A DNA stretch of 64,000 bases from Actinomyces bowdenii. GTDB taxonomy: Bacteria; Actinomycetota; Actinomycetes; Actinomycetales; Actinomycetaceae. The notes below the pieces were generated by a model. That model was not told the origin of the DNA. It saw nothing but the letters and a program-made list of their open reading frames with translations, and searched no databases. Positions within the stretch are counted from its first letter, which is position 1. Each line of letters opens with the position of its first letter. The position numbers and the translations under genes are program-made. Location: assembly GCF_017592395.1 (NCBI RefSeq), contig NZ_JAGFOU010000004.1, positions 1 to 64,000 on the forward strand, read 5' to 3'. Shown one piece after another: positions 18,133 through 26,221 of this stretch.

Positions 18133-19286
18133 GAGGTGCTCCCATCAGTGGTGTCGTGGATGGTGTCGTGAATGGATGAGGGGGCTGCCAGGCAGCTGCT
18201 CGTCCAGCGCGGCAGCCATGCCCGCGCCCCGGGGCGGAAGGCGTGGACGAAGATGAGGCGGAGCCGTGCGCCGTGGTGGTAGGCCCGCAGACGAGCGCCC
18301 GTGGTGGGGCTGGCGGCGGCCATGTCCTCCAGGAGGCCCTGGACGCGGTCGTGGCCCTGGGGGCTCAGGCGCCCCTGGAGCGCCATGAGCTCGGCGTGCG
18401 CCATGAGGTTGCCCAGGTCCAGGGCCGCCTCGGCCAGGGCGGGGGTGTCCAGGTCGATGAGGGACAGGTCGCGGCCGTCCCACAGCAGCTGGCCGTCATG
18501 GAGGTCGCGGTGGCACAGCGTCAGGGCCGGCCCGGGGCTCTGCTCACCGCCGGCCTCCAGATCGGCGCAGGCCTCCTCCACGGCCCGCCCCAGGGCGGGC
18601 CCGGCGTGGGGGTCCCCGGTGGCCTCCTCCAGCAGCCCATGGCCGGCGGCCCGCTCATACCAGTCGCGCAGGACCCGCGCCTCGTGGGCGGGGGAGTGCA
18701 GGGGGAGGCTGGCGCCCGCGGGACCGAGCCGGCTCCACACCCGGGCCAGCCGCTGCCACCCCGGCAGCCCGGCGTCGCCGAGCTCTGCCAGGCTGCGGCC
18801 GGGCACCAGCTCCAGGTCGATGCGGTCCTCGTCGGCACGCAGGATCCCGGGCACGCGCAGGCCCACGCGGGTGAAGGCCTCGAAGGCCTCCAGGCTGGCC
18901 GGCGAGGGCCGGGCCCGCCCGGGGCGGGTGAGCTTGCTGACCCGGTCCGGTCCCAGGACCACGGCCCTGCGCCCGGCGCGGTGGACGACGAGCCGACCGC
19001 CCAGGCCGGGTGACAGGGCGGGAAGGGAGGGATCGTCGGCGTAGGGCAGCAGCCTGTGCTCCCCCTGACGGGGATCCAGGATGCCGGCGCGCAGGCGCCC
19101 CTCCTGGTCGCGGCACTCGAAGGTGACCTGCCCGTTCCTGGCGGGCCAGGCGCGCAGGACGCCGGGGATGGCCGAGAGCGCCCCCAGGAGCCCTGAGGGC
19201 CGGTGCTCCGGGGCCGGCACGGCCCGAGTGCCCCGGCTGCGCGGGCCATCCGCCCCTGGTGTGCTGGTGGGGGGTGCTGCGCTCAT
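18123..19286 (-). CDS. APH-fold phosphotransferase (second of two)
   Basis: 387 residues. The C-terminal half has the aminoglycoside/choline-kinase catalytic loop LCHRDLHDGQLLWDG followed by the metal-binding LIDLDTPALAEAALDLGN, so the kinase centre looks complete. The N-terminal half has little similarity I can recognise. The substrate is unknown: this fold acts on sugars, amino sugars, choline or fructosamine as well as antibiotics. Its start overlaps the preceding kinase gene by four bases and its end overlaps ugd. The operon context favours phosphorylation of a glycan or glycolipid intermediate over antibiotic resistance. Confidence 0.8.
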   Translation of the reverse strand: MSAAPPTSTPGADGPRSRGTRAVPAPEHRPSGLLGALSAIPGVLRAWPARNGQVTFECRDQEGRLRAGILDPRQGEHRLLPYADDPSLPALSPGLGGRLVVHRAGRRAVVLGPDRVSKLTRPGRARPSPASLEAFEAFTRVGLRVPGILRADEDRIDLELVPGRSLAELGDAGLPGWQRLARVWSRLGPAGASLPLHSPAHEARVLRDWYERAAGHGLLEEATGDPHAGPALGRAVEEACADLEAGGEQSPGPALTLCHRDLHDGQLLWDGRDLSLIDLDTPALAEAALDLGNLMAHAELMALQGRLSPQGHDRVQGLLEDMAAASPTTGARLRAYHHGARLRLIFVHAFRPGARAWLPRWTSSCLAAPSSIHDTIHDTTDGSTSCV

Positions 19287-20422
19287 GCCTCGGCTCCTGC
19301 GCTCTCCAGCCGGCAGATCCGCTCCTCGATGGCCTGCCTCCAGTGGGGATCGGCGTGCCGCAGCGGCTCGGCCAGGCGCGAGAGCTCGGACAGGGAGATG
19401 GCCTGCCGCAGCTGGTCCGGGTCCGGCAGCCGCCCGCCTGCCTGCTCGTAGCCCTCCAGCAGCGACCGGCCCATCTCAAGGGGGCAGACCGCGAGGTAGG
19501 AGCCCAGGTCGGCGGCCGCCGGGCCCAGTCCGGCGCGATCGAAGTCGGTCAGCCAGATGCGGTCGGTGGCGGGATCGCGCAGCACCTGGTCGGGGGAGGC
19601 ATCGCCGTGGATGAGGACCGCCGGCCCCGCGAGCCGCTCGGGCATGAGCTGGGCGATCCGCCGGGTGCGGGCGGCCAGCTCGGGGGCGAGGGGCTCCAGG
19701 ATGCGGGCATGGGTCTGGGCCAGGCGGCGGGCCGAGGAGGGCACACTGGGCAGGCGCCGGCGCAGGCCCTCGTCGAGCTCGTGGGTGGAGGTGTGCAGGC
19801 GGGCCAGCAGCGCGCCGGTCCGGCGGGTGCCCTCGGCATCCGGGGAGCGCTCCAGGTCGGTGGTCCCGCACAGCTCCTGGAGGCTGTAGTACCCGGACTC
19901 CCAACGCTCGTCCAGCTCCTTGAGGGCGGGCACGGGCACGAGGCGCCCCATGGCGCGGTGGATCTGCTCCGTCCGCCGCCCCGGGGCGGTGCGGATGCGC
20001 AGCACGCCGTCCTCGCGGCGCAGCACCAGGCGCCGCGAGGGGTTGTAGCGCAGGACCTCGCTGGCATCCCAGTCGCCCAGCAGGCCGTGCCGGCGCGCCT
20101 GCACCAGGCGGGGGGCCAGCTTGGGATCGGCGTCCACCGCTCCGGCCTGGAGGACCAGCCCGTCGGGCAGCGTCCGGGTGATGATCCCCAGGCCGTGGCG
20201 CTCGGCGCGCTGCTGGACCTTGACGGCCTTGGAGGCCGAGACCGGCCACAGCAGGCGGGCCCAGCCCGCGGTGCGCCCCGTGCTGCGCTCGGCCAGCCCT
20301 GCCAGCAGGGAGACCCCGGGCTTGATGCGCAGCCGCACCGCGCGCACCTGCGCACCGGTGAGCTCGCTGAGGACATCGGCGTCGAGCACCCCTTGCAGGG
20401 CGCTGAGTGTTGAGACGGTCAT
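19283..20422 (-). CDS. APH-fold phosphotransferase (first of two)
   Basis: 379 residues. The catalytic loop is VLIHGDASPDQVL and the metal-binding segment WLTDFDRAGLGPAAADLGSYLA, both intact. The Brenner motif has HGD in place of the HRD of its neighbour. N-terminal residues 1-160 resemble the lobe of maltokinase-like or hydroxylysine-kinase-like proteins, but I cannot name a substrate. It overlaps the ABC-transporter gene by four bases (ATGA) and the next kinase by four, so all three are translationally coupled. Two divergent kinases of one fold side by side suggest successive phosphorylations or a kinase/pseudo-partner pair. Confidence 0.8.
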   Translation of the reverse strand: MTVSTLSALQGVLDADVLSELTGAQVRAVRLRIKPGVSLLAGLAERSTGRTAGWARLLWPVSASKAVKVQQRAERHGLGIITRTLPDGLVLQAGAVDADPKLAPRLVQARRHGLLGDWDASEVLRYNPSRRLVLRREDGVLRIRTAPGRRTEQIHRAMGRLVPVPALKELDERWESGYYSLQELCGTTDLERSPDAEGTRRTGALLARLHTSTHELDEGLRRRLPSVPSSARRLAQTHARILEPLAPELAARTRRIAQLMPERLAGPAVLIHGDASPDQVLRDPATDRIWLTDFDRAGLGPAAADLGSYLAVCPLEMGRSLLEGYEQAGGRLPDPDQLRQAISLSELSRLAEPLRHADPHWRQAIEERICRLESAGAEA

Positions 20423-22458
20423 GTGCGGGCTCCTGACTCCTGCGGCTCGGGCTGCGGGTCGGCCAGCGCCTCCGGCTCGTCCTCATCGGAGGCCTCCTGG
20501 TCGCCCTGCTCCGGCTCCTGGTCCTGGTCGTCGCTGTGGTCGATGTCGTCGCTGTCCTCCCGGGGCCGGCCGTGCTCCGTGAGCCCGTCCTGCTCCTGGT
20601 CCTGCTCCGGGTCGTGCTCCGGGTCGTGCTCCGAGCCGGCCCACGCGCGCAGGATCGCCGAGGTCCTCAGCAGGCGCCGGGGGGAGCCGTTCATGAGGAT
20701 GTGGCCGTCCTGGATCCACACGATGCGGTCGGCGCGCAGGGCCGCCTGGGGCTCGTGGGTCACGGTCAGGGTGGTGCGGCCCTGGACCAGGTCCTCGATG
20801 GCGTCGAGCACCAGGCCCGTGGACTTGGGATCCAGGCCGGTGGTGGCCTCATCGAGGACCACGAGCCTGGAGTCGCGCAGGAAGGCCCTGGCGATGGCCA
20901 CGCGCTGGCGCTGCCCGCCCGACAGGGTCCCGCCGCGCTCACCGACCTCGGTGTCATAGCCCTGGGGCATGGCGCTGATGAAGTCGTGGGCGTGGGCGGC
21001 GCGGGCCGCCTGCTCGACCTCCTCATCACTGGCCCCGGGCCGCCCCAGGCGGATGTTCTCCCGGATGGTGCCCGTGAGCAGCACCGCCTCCTGGTGCAGG
21101 ACCGAGACCTGGGAGCGCAGGGGCCCCAGGCTCAGCTCGGTCAGGGGGTGGCCATCCAGGCTCACCGTGCCGCTGGTGGGGTCCATGGCCCGCACGACCA
21201 GGGAGGCCAGGGTGGACTTGCCCGACCCCGAGGGCCCCACCAGGGCCACATGCTCCCCGGGCATGACGGTGAGGTTGACGCCGTGGAGCACCTCGACTCC
21301 CTCATAGGCGGCGCGCACATCCTCGAAGCGCAGCAGGCCGCGCACCGAGCGCAGCTCGCGCCCCTGGTGGGGCGAGACGATCTCGGGCTCGACGGCCATG
21401 AGGTCGGCCACCCGCTCGCCCGAGGCGGTCGCCCGGGCGATCCGGCCGGTGTACTTGGCCATGTCGCGCAGGGGCTTCATGGTGGTGCGCAGGTAGGTGG
21501 TGAACAGCACCAGGTCGCCCGGGGTCATCGCCCCCTCCAGGACCCGCAGGCCCCCGCCGACCATGACCACGGCGGTGGCCAGCCCGACGATGACGTCGGT
21601 GCTGCGCTCCAGGCGCGCGGCGATGCGCCGGGAGCGCACCCCCTCGCGCAGGGAGACCGTGTTGACGCCGCTGAAGCGCTCCTGGAGCAGGGGCTCCAGG
21701 CCGTAGGCCTGGACCACCTTGATGGCGCCCAGCGCCTCCTGGGCGGTGTTGGCCAGGTTGCCCTCGGAGCGGCGGCTGCGCAGGGAGGCGGCGGTGATCC
21801 GCTTGGAGGAGCCCGATGAGGTCAGGACGAAGGCCCCCACCGCCAGGACCACGATCATGGCCAGCAGGGGGTCGAGCACCACCATGACCACGAGCATGAC
21901 CACCAGGGTCAGCACATTGGCGGCCAGCGGCAGACCGGCGGTGACCGCCACCTCCTGCATGCGGTTGACATCGGAGATGAGGCGCTGGACGGTGTCGGCG
22001 CTGCGGTTGCGGGCGTGGAACTGCTGGGACAGGCCCTGGACGTGCTCGAAGGCGCGGGCCCTCAAGGAGGCGGCGGTGCGTGAGCCCACCAGGGCGAAGG
22101 CCACGGTGGCCAGGTAGTTGCACAGCGCCCGGGCCGCGACGATCCCCACCAGGACGGCCCCCAGGCCCAGCAGCATCCTCAGCCCCGCCGGGGCGGTGCC
22201 GGTGCTGGTGCCCAGGGAGGCCACCACGGAGTCCACCACGATCTTCATGGGCCAGGGCTCCAGGACCCTGAAGGCGACCTCCGCCAGCAGGGCCACGGTT
22301 CCACCGGCCATGAGGCGCCACTGGGGCACGGCGTCGGGGCGCAGCAGCCGCAGGGTCTGCCGCGTGGCCGAGGAGCGCCCACGACCAGCGCTCCCGCCGC
22401 GACCGGCTCCGCTACCGCCGCCGACCTCGCCGGACTCCCTGCGCTCAGCCGCGCTCAT
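20419..22458 (-). CDS. ABC exporter, fused membrane and ATPase domains
   Basis: 679 residues from ATG 22458, which overlaps the stop of the glycosyltransferase gene upstream by four bases. A basic, Gly/Ser-rich N-terminus is followed by a six-helix type-IV ABC exporter domain (about 45-340). The nucleotide-binding domain has Walker A GPSGSGKST near 408, Q-loop, signature LSGGQRQRVAIARAF near 509, Walker B LVVLDEATTGLDP and the H-loop (TVTHE). The last 70 residues are an unusual acidic tail rich in Asp/Glu/Gln with an EHDPEHDPEQDQEQD repeat. Half-transporters of this MsbA/lipid-flippase class work as dimers. Context points to export of a glycosylated product. Confidence 0.9.
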   Translation of the reverse strand: MSAAERRESGEVGGGSGAGRGGSAGRGRSSATRQTLRLLRPDAVPQWRLMAGGTVALLAEVAFRVLEPWPMKIVVDSVVASLGTSTGTAPAGLRMLLGLGAVLVGIVAARALCNYLATVAFALVGSRTAASLRARAFEHVQGLSQQFHARNRSADTVQRLISDVNRMQEVAVTAGLPLAANVLTLVVMLVVMVVLDPLLAMIVVLAVGAFVLTSSGSSKRITAASLRSRRSEGNLANTAQEALGAIKVVQAYGLEPLLQERFSGVNTVSLREGVRSRRIAARLERSTDVIVGLATAVVMVGGGLRVLEGAMTPGDLVLFTTYLRTTMKPLRDMAKYTGRIARATASGERVADLMAVEPEIVSPHQGRELRSVRGLLRFEDVRAAYEGVEVLHGVNLTVMPGEHVALVGPSGSGKSTLASLVVRAMDPTSGTVSLDGHPLTELSLGPLRSQVSVLHQEAVLLTGTIRENIRLGRPGASDEEVEQAARAAHAHDFISAMPQGYDTEVGERGGTLSGGQRQRVAIARAFLRDSRLVVLDEATTGLDPKSTGLVLDAIEDLVQGRTTLTVTHEPQAALRADRIVWIQDGHILMNGSPRRLLRTSAILRAWAGSEHDPEHDPEQDQEQDGLTEHGRPREDSDDIDHSDDQDQEPEQGDQEASDEDEPEALADPQPEPQESGART

Positions 22459-23642
22459 CGCACCCCCGCCGTCGCCAGGATGGTGGAGACCGCCGACCTC
22501 CAGGAGTGGCGCCCCTCGGCGCGGATCCGGCCACGGCGCCCCAGCTCGGCGCGCCGCTGCGGGTCGGCGGCCAGGGCGTCGAGCTCGCGGGCCAGGCTCA
22601 CCGGATCCGAGGGCGGCACCAGCACTCCCACGCCCTCCAGCAGCAGGGGCACCTGCCCGACGGCGGAGGCCACCACCGGCAGCCCGGCGGCCAGGTACTC
22701 CAGGACCTTCAGGGGCGAGAAGTACTGCTGCTCCTCGCCTCCCAGATCGGGGTAGGGGGCCACCCCGATCGCCGAGCCGGCCAGGTGGGCGGGCATGTCC
22801 TGCGGCGGGATCGCGCCGCGGAAGTCCACTGCCACCCCCAGCTCCTGGGCGCGGGCGCGCAGGGCGCCCATCTGCGGGCCGTCGCCCAGGATGCGCAGGC
22901 TCCACCCGCCCCGCGAGGCACTGGCGGCCTCCAGCAGATCGGCCACCCCGTGCCAGGGCTTGAGGGTGCCCACGAAGGTGACCACGACGCCGTCGGGACC
23001 ATCCGCCGCCTCGGGCTGGGGCAGGATGCGCCGCACGCTCACCCCGTTGGGGACGGTGTGCACGTGGTCGAGAGCCGATGACGGGGCCGACCCGTCCGGG
23101 GAGCTCTCGCGCCCGCCCCGAGGGGCCTGGTCGCCGACAGCGGAGCGCACCCAGTGCGCCACGGGATCGGAGACGCACACGACGCTCGCGGCGCTGGAGG
23201 CCTGCGCGCGCAGCACCTGCCAGGCCAGGGGCTCGTCGGCCAGGCTGCGGTGCTCGCGCTGCTCCTCGATGAGGGGGGAGTTGACCTCCAGGATCCCGGG
23301 GATGCCCAGCTCCTCGACGATCCCGGACAGCGCGGCGCTGAACAGGGAGTAGCGCTCGTAGACCAGGTCCGCCCCCTGCTCGACGACCAGCTCCACGGCG
23401 CGCCGCGCCGCCCGGACCTGGGCCCGCTCGCGCTGGGCCGGGTCCGGGGCGCGCACCGGGATGTGCTCCACGGCCAGATCGGCCAGGTCATCGGGACGGT
23501 GATCGCCCAGGCGGGCCGTGTAGAGGACCACCTCGTGGCCCAGGTCCCGCATCTCGCGGATGACCTCCTGGACGTGGACCGAGGCGCCCTTGGTGCCGAA
23601 GACGGGAATGCCCGGATCCATGCAGATGTAGGCGATGCGCAT
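22455..23642 (-). CDS. GT4-type glycosyltransferase
   Basis: 395 residues from ATG 23642 (MRIAYICMDPGIPVFG). A GTG two codons earlier would give a four-base overlap with the preceding gene. Both are served by AGGAGGGG. The N-terminal Rossmann lobe has the GTKGASVHVQEVIREM loop. The C-terminal lobe has VTFVGTLKPWHGV and the E-x7-E-like region YFSPLKVLEYLAAGLPVVAS, diagnostic of the GT-B retaining family 4. Donor and acceptor are unknown. The second E of the motif region is replaced by the KVLEYLA form found in many actinobacterial GT4s. It lies between two coupled genes of the glycan operon. Confidence 0.88.
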   Translation of the reverse strand: MRIAYICMDPGIPVFGTKGASVHVQEVIREMRDLGHEVVLYTARLGDHRPDDLADLAVEHIPVRAPDPAQRERAQVRAARRAVELVVEQGADLVYERYSLFSAALSGIVEELGIPGILEVNSPLIEEQREHRSLADEPLAWQVLRAQASSAASVVCVSDPVAHWVRSAVGDQAPRGGRESSPDGSAPSSALDHVHTVPNGVSVRRILPQPEAADGPDGVVVTFVGTLKPWHGVADLLEAASASRGGWSLRILGDGPQMGALRARAQELGVAVDFRGAIPPQDMPAHLAGSAIGVAPYPDLGGEEQQYFSPLKVLEYLAAGLPVVASAVGQVPLLLEGVGVLVPPSDPVSLARELDALAADPQRRAELGRRGRIRAEGRHSWRSAVSTILATAGVR

Positions 23643-23644
23643 GC

Positions 23645-24856
23645 TCACTGCCCCTCCTGGCCGCCGCGCTGCCAGGCCGACAGCGCCGCCGCCTGCTCGC
23701 GCGAGTCGAACTGCTCCTCGATGAGGCGCCGGGCCCCGGCCGCCAGGGCCGCGGTGTCCACCTCTCCCGAGGCCACCCGCTCCAGGGCCTTGGCCAGATC
23801 GATGGGCCTGCCCGGGGGCAGGAGGATCCCGGTCTGGCCATCGCGCACCACCTCGGGCAGGCCCGAGACGGAGGTGGCCACCACGGGAGTGCCGCAGGCC
23901 ATGGACTCCAGGACCACGGTGGGAAGCCCGTCCAGGTTGCCGTCGGAGGCCTCGATGCAGGGCGCGGCGAAGACGTCGGAGCGCGCCAGCAGCGCGCGCA
24001 CCTCGGCCTGGGTCAGCGGCCCCAGGAAGCTGACCTGCTCGCTCAGGCCCAGCTCCTGAACCTGGTCGGCCAGGGCCTCGCGCTCCTCGCCGTCCCCGGC
24101 GATCTCCAGGCGCACCGGCACACCGCCATCCACCAGGAGGCGCACCGCGGTGATGAGGTCGGCGAAGCCCTTCTTGGGCACCAGGCGGCCCAGCGCGCAC
24201 ACCCGCAGGGGCGCGGTCGGGGCCGGGTGCGGGACGTAGGGGAAGCGGTCGAGCTCCAGGGCGTTGTAGCGCAGGGAGATCCTGGCGCCCGTGCCCTCCA
24301 GCAGTGAGCCCAGGAACTCCTCGTTGAAGCGGCTGATGGCGATGACCCGGTCCGCGTCGGCGCAGATGCGCTTGAGCCAGGCCTGGTCCACCGACTCGTG
24401 GAAGATGTCCTTGGCATGGGTGGTCACCGTGTAGGGGATGCCGGTCAGCGCCGAGGCGATCCAGGCCATGCGCCCCGCCAGGGAGGCGAAATGGGCGTGG
24501 AGATGGGTGATGCCGTCGGCGCGCGCCTGACGGGCCAGCTCCACGGCCTGGGCCACCTCGTCGCCGGGCAGCGTGGCCAGGACCGGCAGGATCTGCGCGA
24601 AGCGCTCGCGGTCGGACTCCCGGCTCAGGCCCTGGGACAGCTGGGCCCACATGTCGATGGCCCTCAGGGGACGCGGCACCCAGGTGACACGGGCCCGCAC
24701 CCGGGCGATCTCGGGGTGGAAGCGGGAGTCGGTGGTGGGGCGCAGCGCGTAGATGGACAGGTCGTCGCCCAGGGCCTCGCGGGCAAGGATCTCGGTGACG
24801 ATGAAGGTCTCGGAGAAGCGGGGGTAGACCTTGAGGACGTAGCCGATGCGCGTCAT
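23645..24856 (-). CDS. GT4-type glycosyltransferase
   Basis: 403 residues. The start ATG 24856 overlaps the stop of the upstream glycosyltransferase by four bases. The N-terminus MTRIGYVLKVYPRFSETFI is typical of colanic-acid/exopolysaccharide WcaL-like GT4 enzymes, as is HLHAHFASLAGRMAW. The catalytic lobe has RVCALGRLVPKKGF and the E-x7-E motif in EASDGNLDGLPTVVLESMACGTPVVAT. It is probably a cytoplasmic or membrane-associated enzyme adding a hexose to a lipid- or carrier-linked acceptor. The specific sugar cannot be read from the sequence. Confidence 0.9.
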   Translation of the reverse strand: MTRIGYVLKVYPRFSETFIVTEILAREALGDDLSIYALRPTTDSRFHPEIARVRARVTWVPRPLRAIDMWAQLSQGLSRESDRERFAQILPVLATLPGDEVAQAVELARQARADGITHLHAHFASLAGRMAWIASALTGIPYTVTTHAKDIFHESVDQAWLKRICADADRVIAISRFNEEFLGSLLEGTGARISLRYNALELDRFPYVPHPAPTAPLRVCALGRLVPKKGFADLITAVRLLVDGGVPVRLEIAGDGEEREALADQVQELGLSEQVSFLGPLTQAEVRALLARSDVFAAPCIEASDGNLDGLPTVVLESMACGTPVVATSVSGLPEVVRDGQTGILLPPGRPIDLAKALERVASGEVDTAALAAGARRLIEEQFDSREQAAALSAWQRGGQEGQ

Positions 24857-26049
24857 GCCCCGGCTCCAGCGGTCGCGGACGGGCCGGTGATGAGCTCGTG
24901 GGCCAGGCCCGGCACAGTGCTCAGCCCGGTCAGGTCGATGTGGTCGCGGCTGACGGGGCGCTCGACGGCCGATGCCGTCCACTGGGTCAGGGCCGAGGAG
25001 CTGGCGTCCTCGGAGCGCAGGAAGTCCACCGCGCCGGAGCGCTCGAGGGCACTGGCCCGGATGAGCTGCTCCAGGCGGGGCACCTCGCGGGGCACCAGGA
25101 GGGCGGGGGTCGAGGTCGCCAGGATCTCGCACACGGTGTTGTAGCCGCCCATGGAGATCACCGCCGAGGCGTCATCGATGTGCCGGCTCAGCCCCGGCCA
25201 GGTCCGGCGCACCAGGGTGCGCGGGCCGCTGCTGCGCGCCACCTTGGCGAACTCGGAGTCGCTGAGCTGGGGGCCGGAGACCACCACGTGCTGGTGCCCG
25301 GCGGGGGGCTCCATCGCGGCGGCCTCCATGAGCAGGGAGAAGCCGTCGGAGCCGCCCCCGGCGGTGGTCAGGATGAAGGGCTCGCCCAGAGCCGTGGCCT
25401 GCGCCTGGGAGTCCTCCAGTCGGGAGCGGCCGCGCGCCAGGTAGCCGGTGAAGCGGATCCGGTCGCTGAGCGCACCGGGGGCCTCCCCGGTGTCCACCAG
25501 GTTGTGGACCTTCGGGTCGCCGTAGACCCACACCTGGTCGATGAGCTCGCGCAGCAGCTCGCCGGGGCCCAGCGAGGCCCACTCACGGGCCAGGGTCTCG
25601 GGGGAGTCGAGGATCTCGCGCAGCCCCAGCACCACGCGCGAGCCCGGGTGGGTGCGCTTGAAGCGCGTCAGGGGATCGCGCAGCTCCTTGCGCACCCCGT
25701 AGGGGTGGCGGTCGATGATGACCAGGTCGGGGGCGAAGGACAGCAGCGTGGCCTCCAGCAGGCTGGAGCGCAGCGCCGCCAGCTGGTCGCGGGTCGCGCG
25801 CAGGCGGCGCGGCAGGTACATGCCCTCGGACTTCTTGACCCCGGGAAGCACCAGCCAGTCGAAGCCCTGGGGGAGCTCGAAGCTCCCATCGGGCGTCAGG
25901 CCGGTGGCCACCAGTCCGGTGACCTCGGTGGAGGCGATGCCGGGCAGCGTCTGCGCCAAGTGGTGGGCCAGCGCCAGGTTACGGCGCAGATGGCCCAGGC
26001 CCTGGGCATCATGGCTGTAGAGCATCACCCGGATGGGGGCGGCGTTCAT
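24853..26049 (-). CDS. GT-B glycosyltransferase of the MurG/GT28-like type; first gene of the glycan operon
   Basis: 398 residues from ATG 26049, with AGGTG six bases upstream. The open frame extends 29 codons further but without a ribosome site. The N-terminus reads RVMLYSHDAQGLGHLRRNLAL, a motif of predicted actinobacterial glycosyltransferases of the MurG-like superfamily. The C-terminal lobe has the GGYNTVCEIL nucleotide-sugar loop and LLVPREVPRLEQ. It is the first gene of a run of seven overlapping genes. The 172-base gap to lnpA upstream has no convincing promoter, so read-through from lnpA is possible. Confidence 0.82.
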   Translation of the reverse strand: MNAAPIRVMLYSHDAQGLGHLRRNLALAHHLAQTLPGIASTEVTGLVATGLTPDGSFELPQGFDWLVLPGVKKSEGMYLPRRLRATRDQLAALRSSLLEATLLSFAPDLVIIDRHPYGVRKELRDPLTRFKRTHPGSRVVLGLREILDSPETLAREWASLGPGELLRELIDQVWVYGDPKVHNLVDTGEAPGALSDRIRFTGYLARGRSRLEDSQAQATALGEPFILTTAGGGSDGFSLLMEAAAMEPPAGHQHVVVSGPQLSDSEFAKVARSSGPRTLVRRTWPGLSRHIDDASAVISMGGYNTVCEILATSTPALLVPREVPRLEQLIRASALERSGAVDFLRSEDASSSALTQWTASAVERPVSRDHIDLTGLSTVPGLAHELITGPSATAGAGA

Positions 26050-26221
26050 AGGGGGCACCTCTTCATCATCAGCCTGCGAGCGGAGTGCAGGAGGCCCTGG
26101 TCCGGGCCACACTGCAAGCCTGGCCAGCCATCGCAAGGTGAGGATGAGGGCAGGATGAGAGAGTTCTTAGGCCCCTTAAGGCCCTGGTGGCGCCGCTGCC
26201 GGGGCCGGTTGCGGGCCTGCC

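Noticed and set aside
18123-20422. Aminoglycoside resistance genes
   Set aside because: The APH fold is shared by many metabolic kinases, and coupling to glycosyltransferases, an exporter and ugd argues against resistance.
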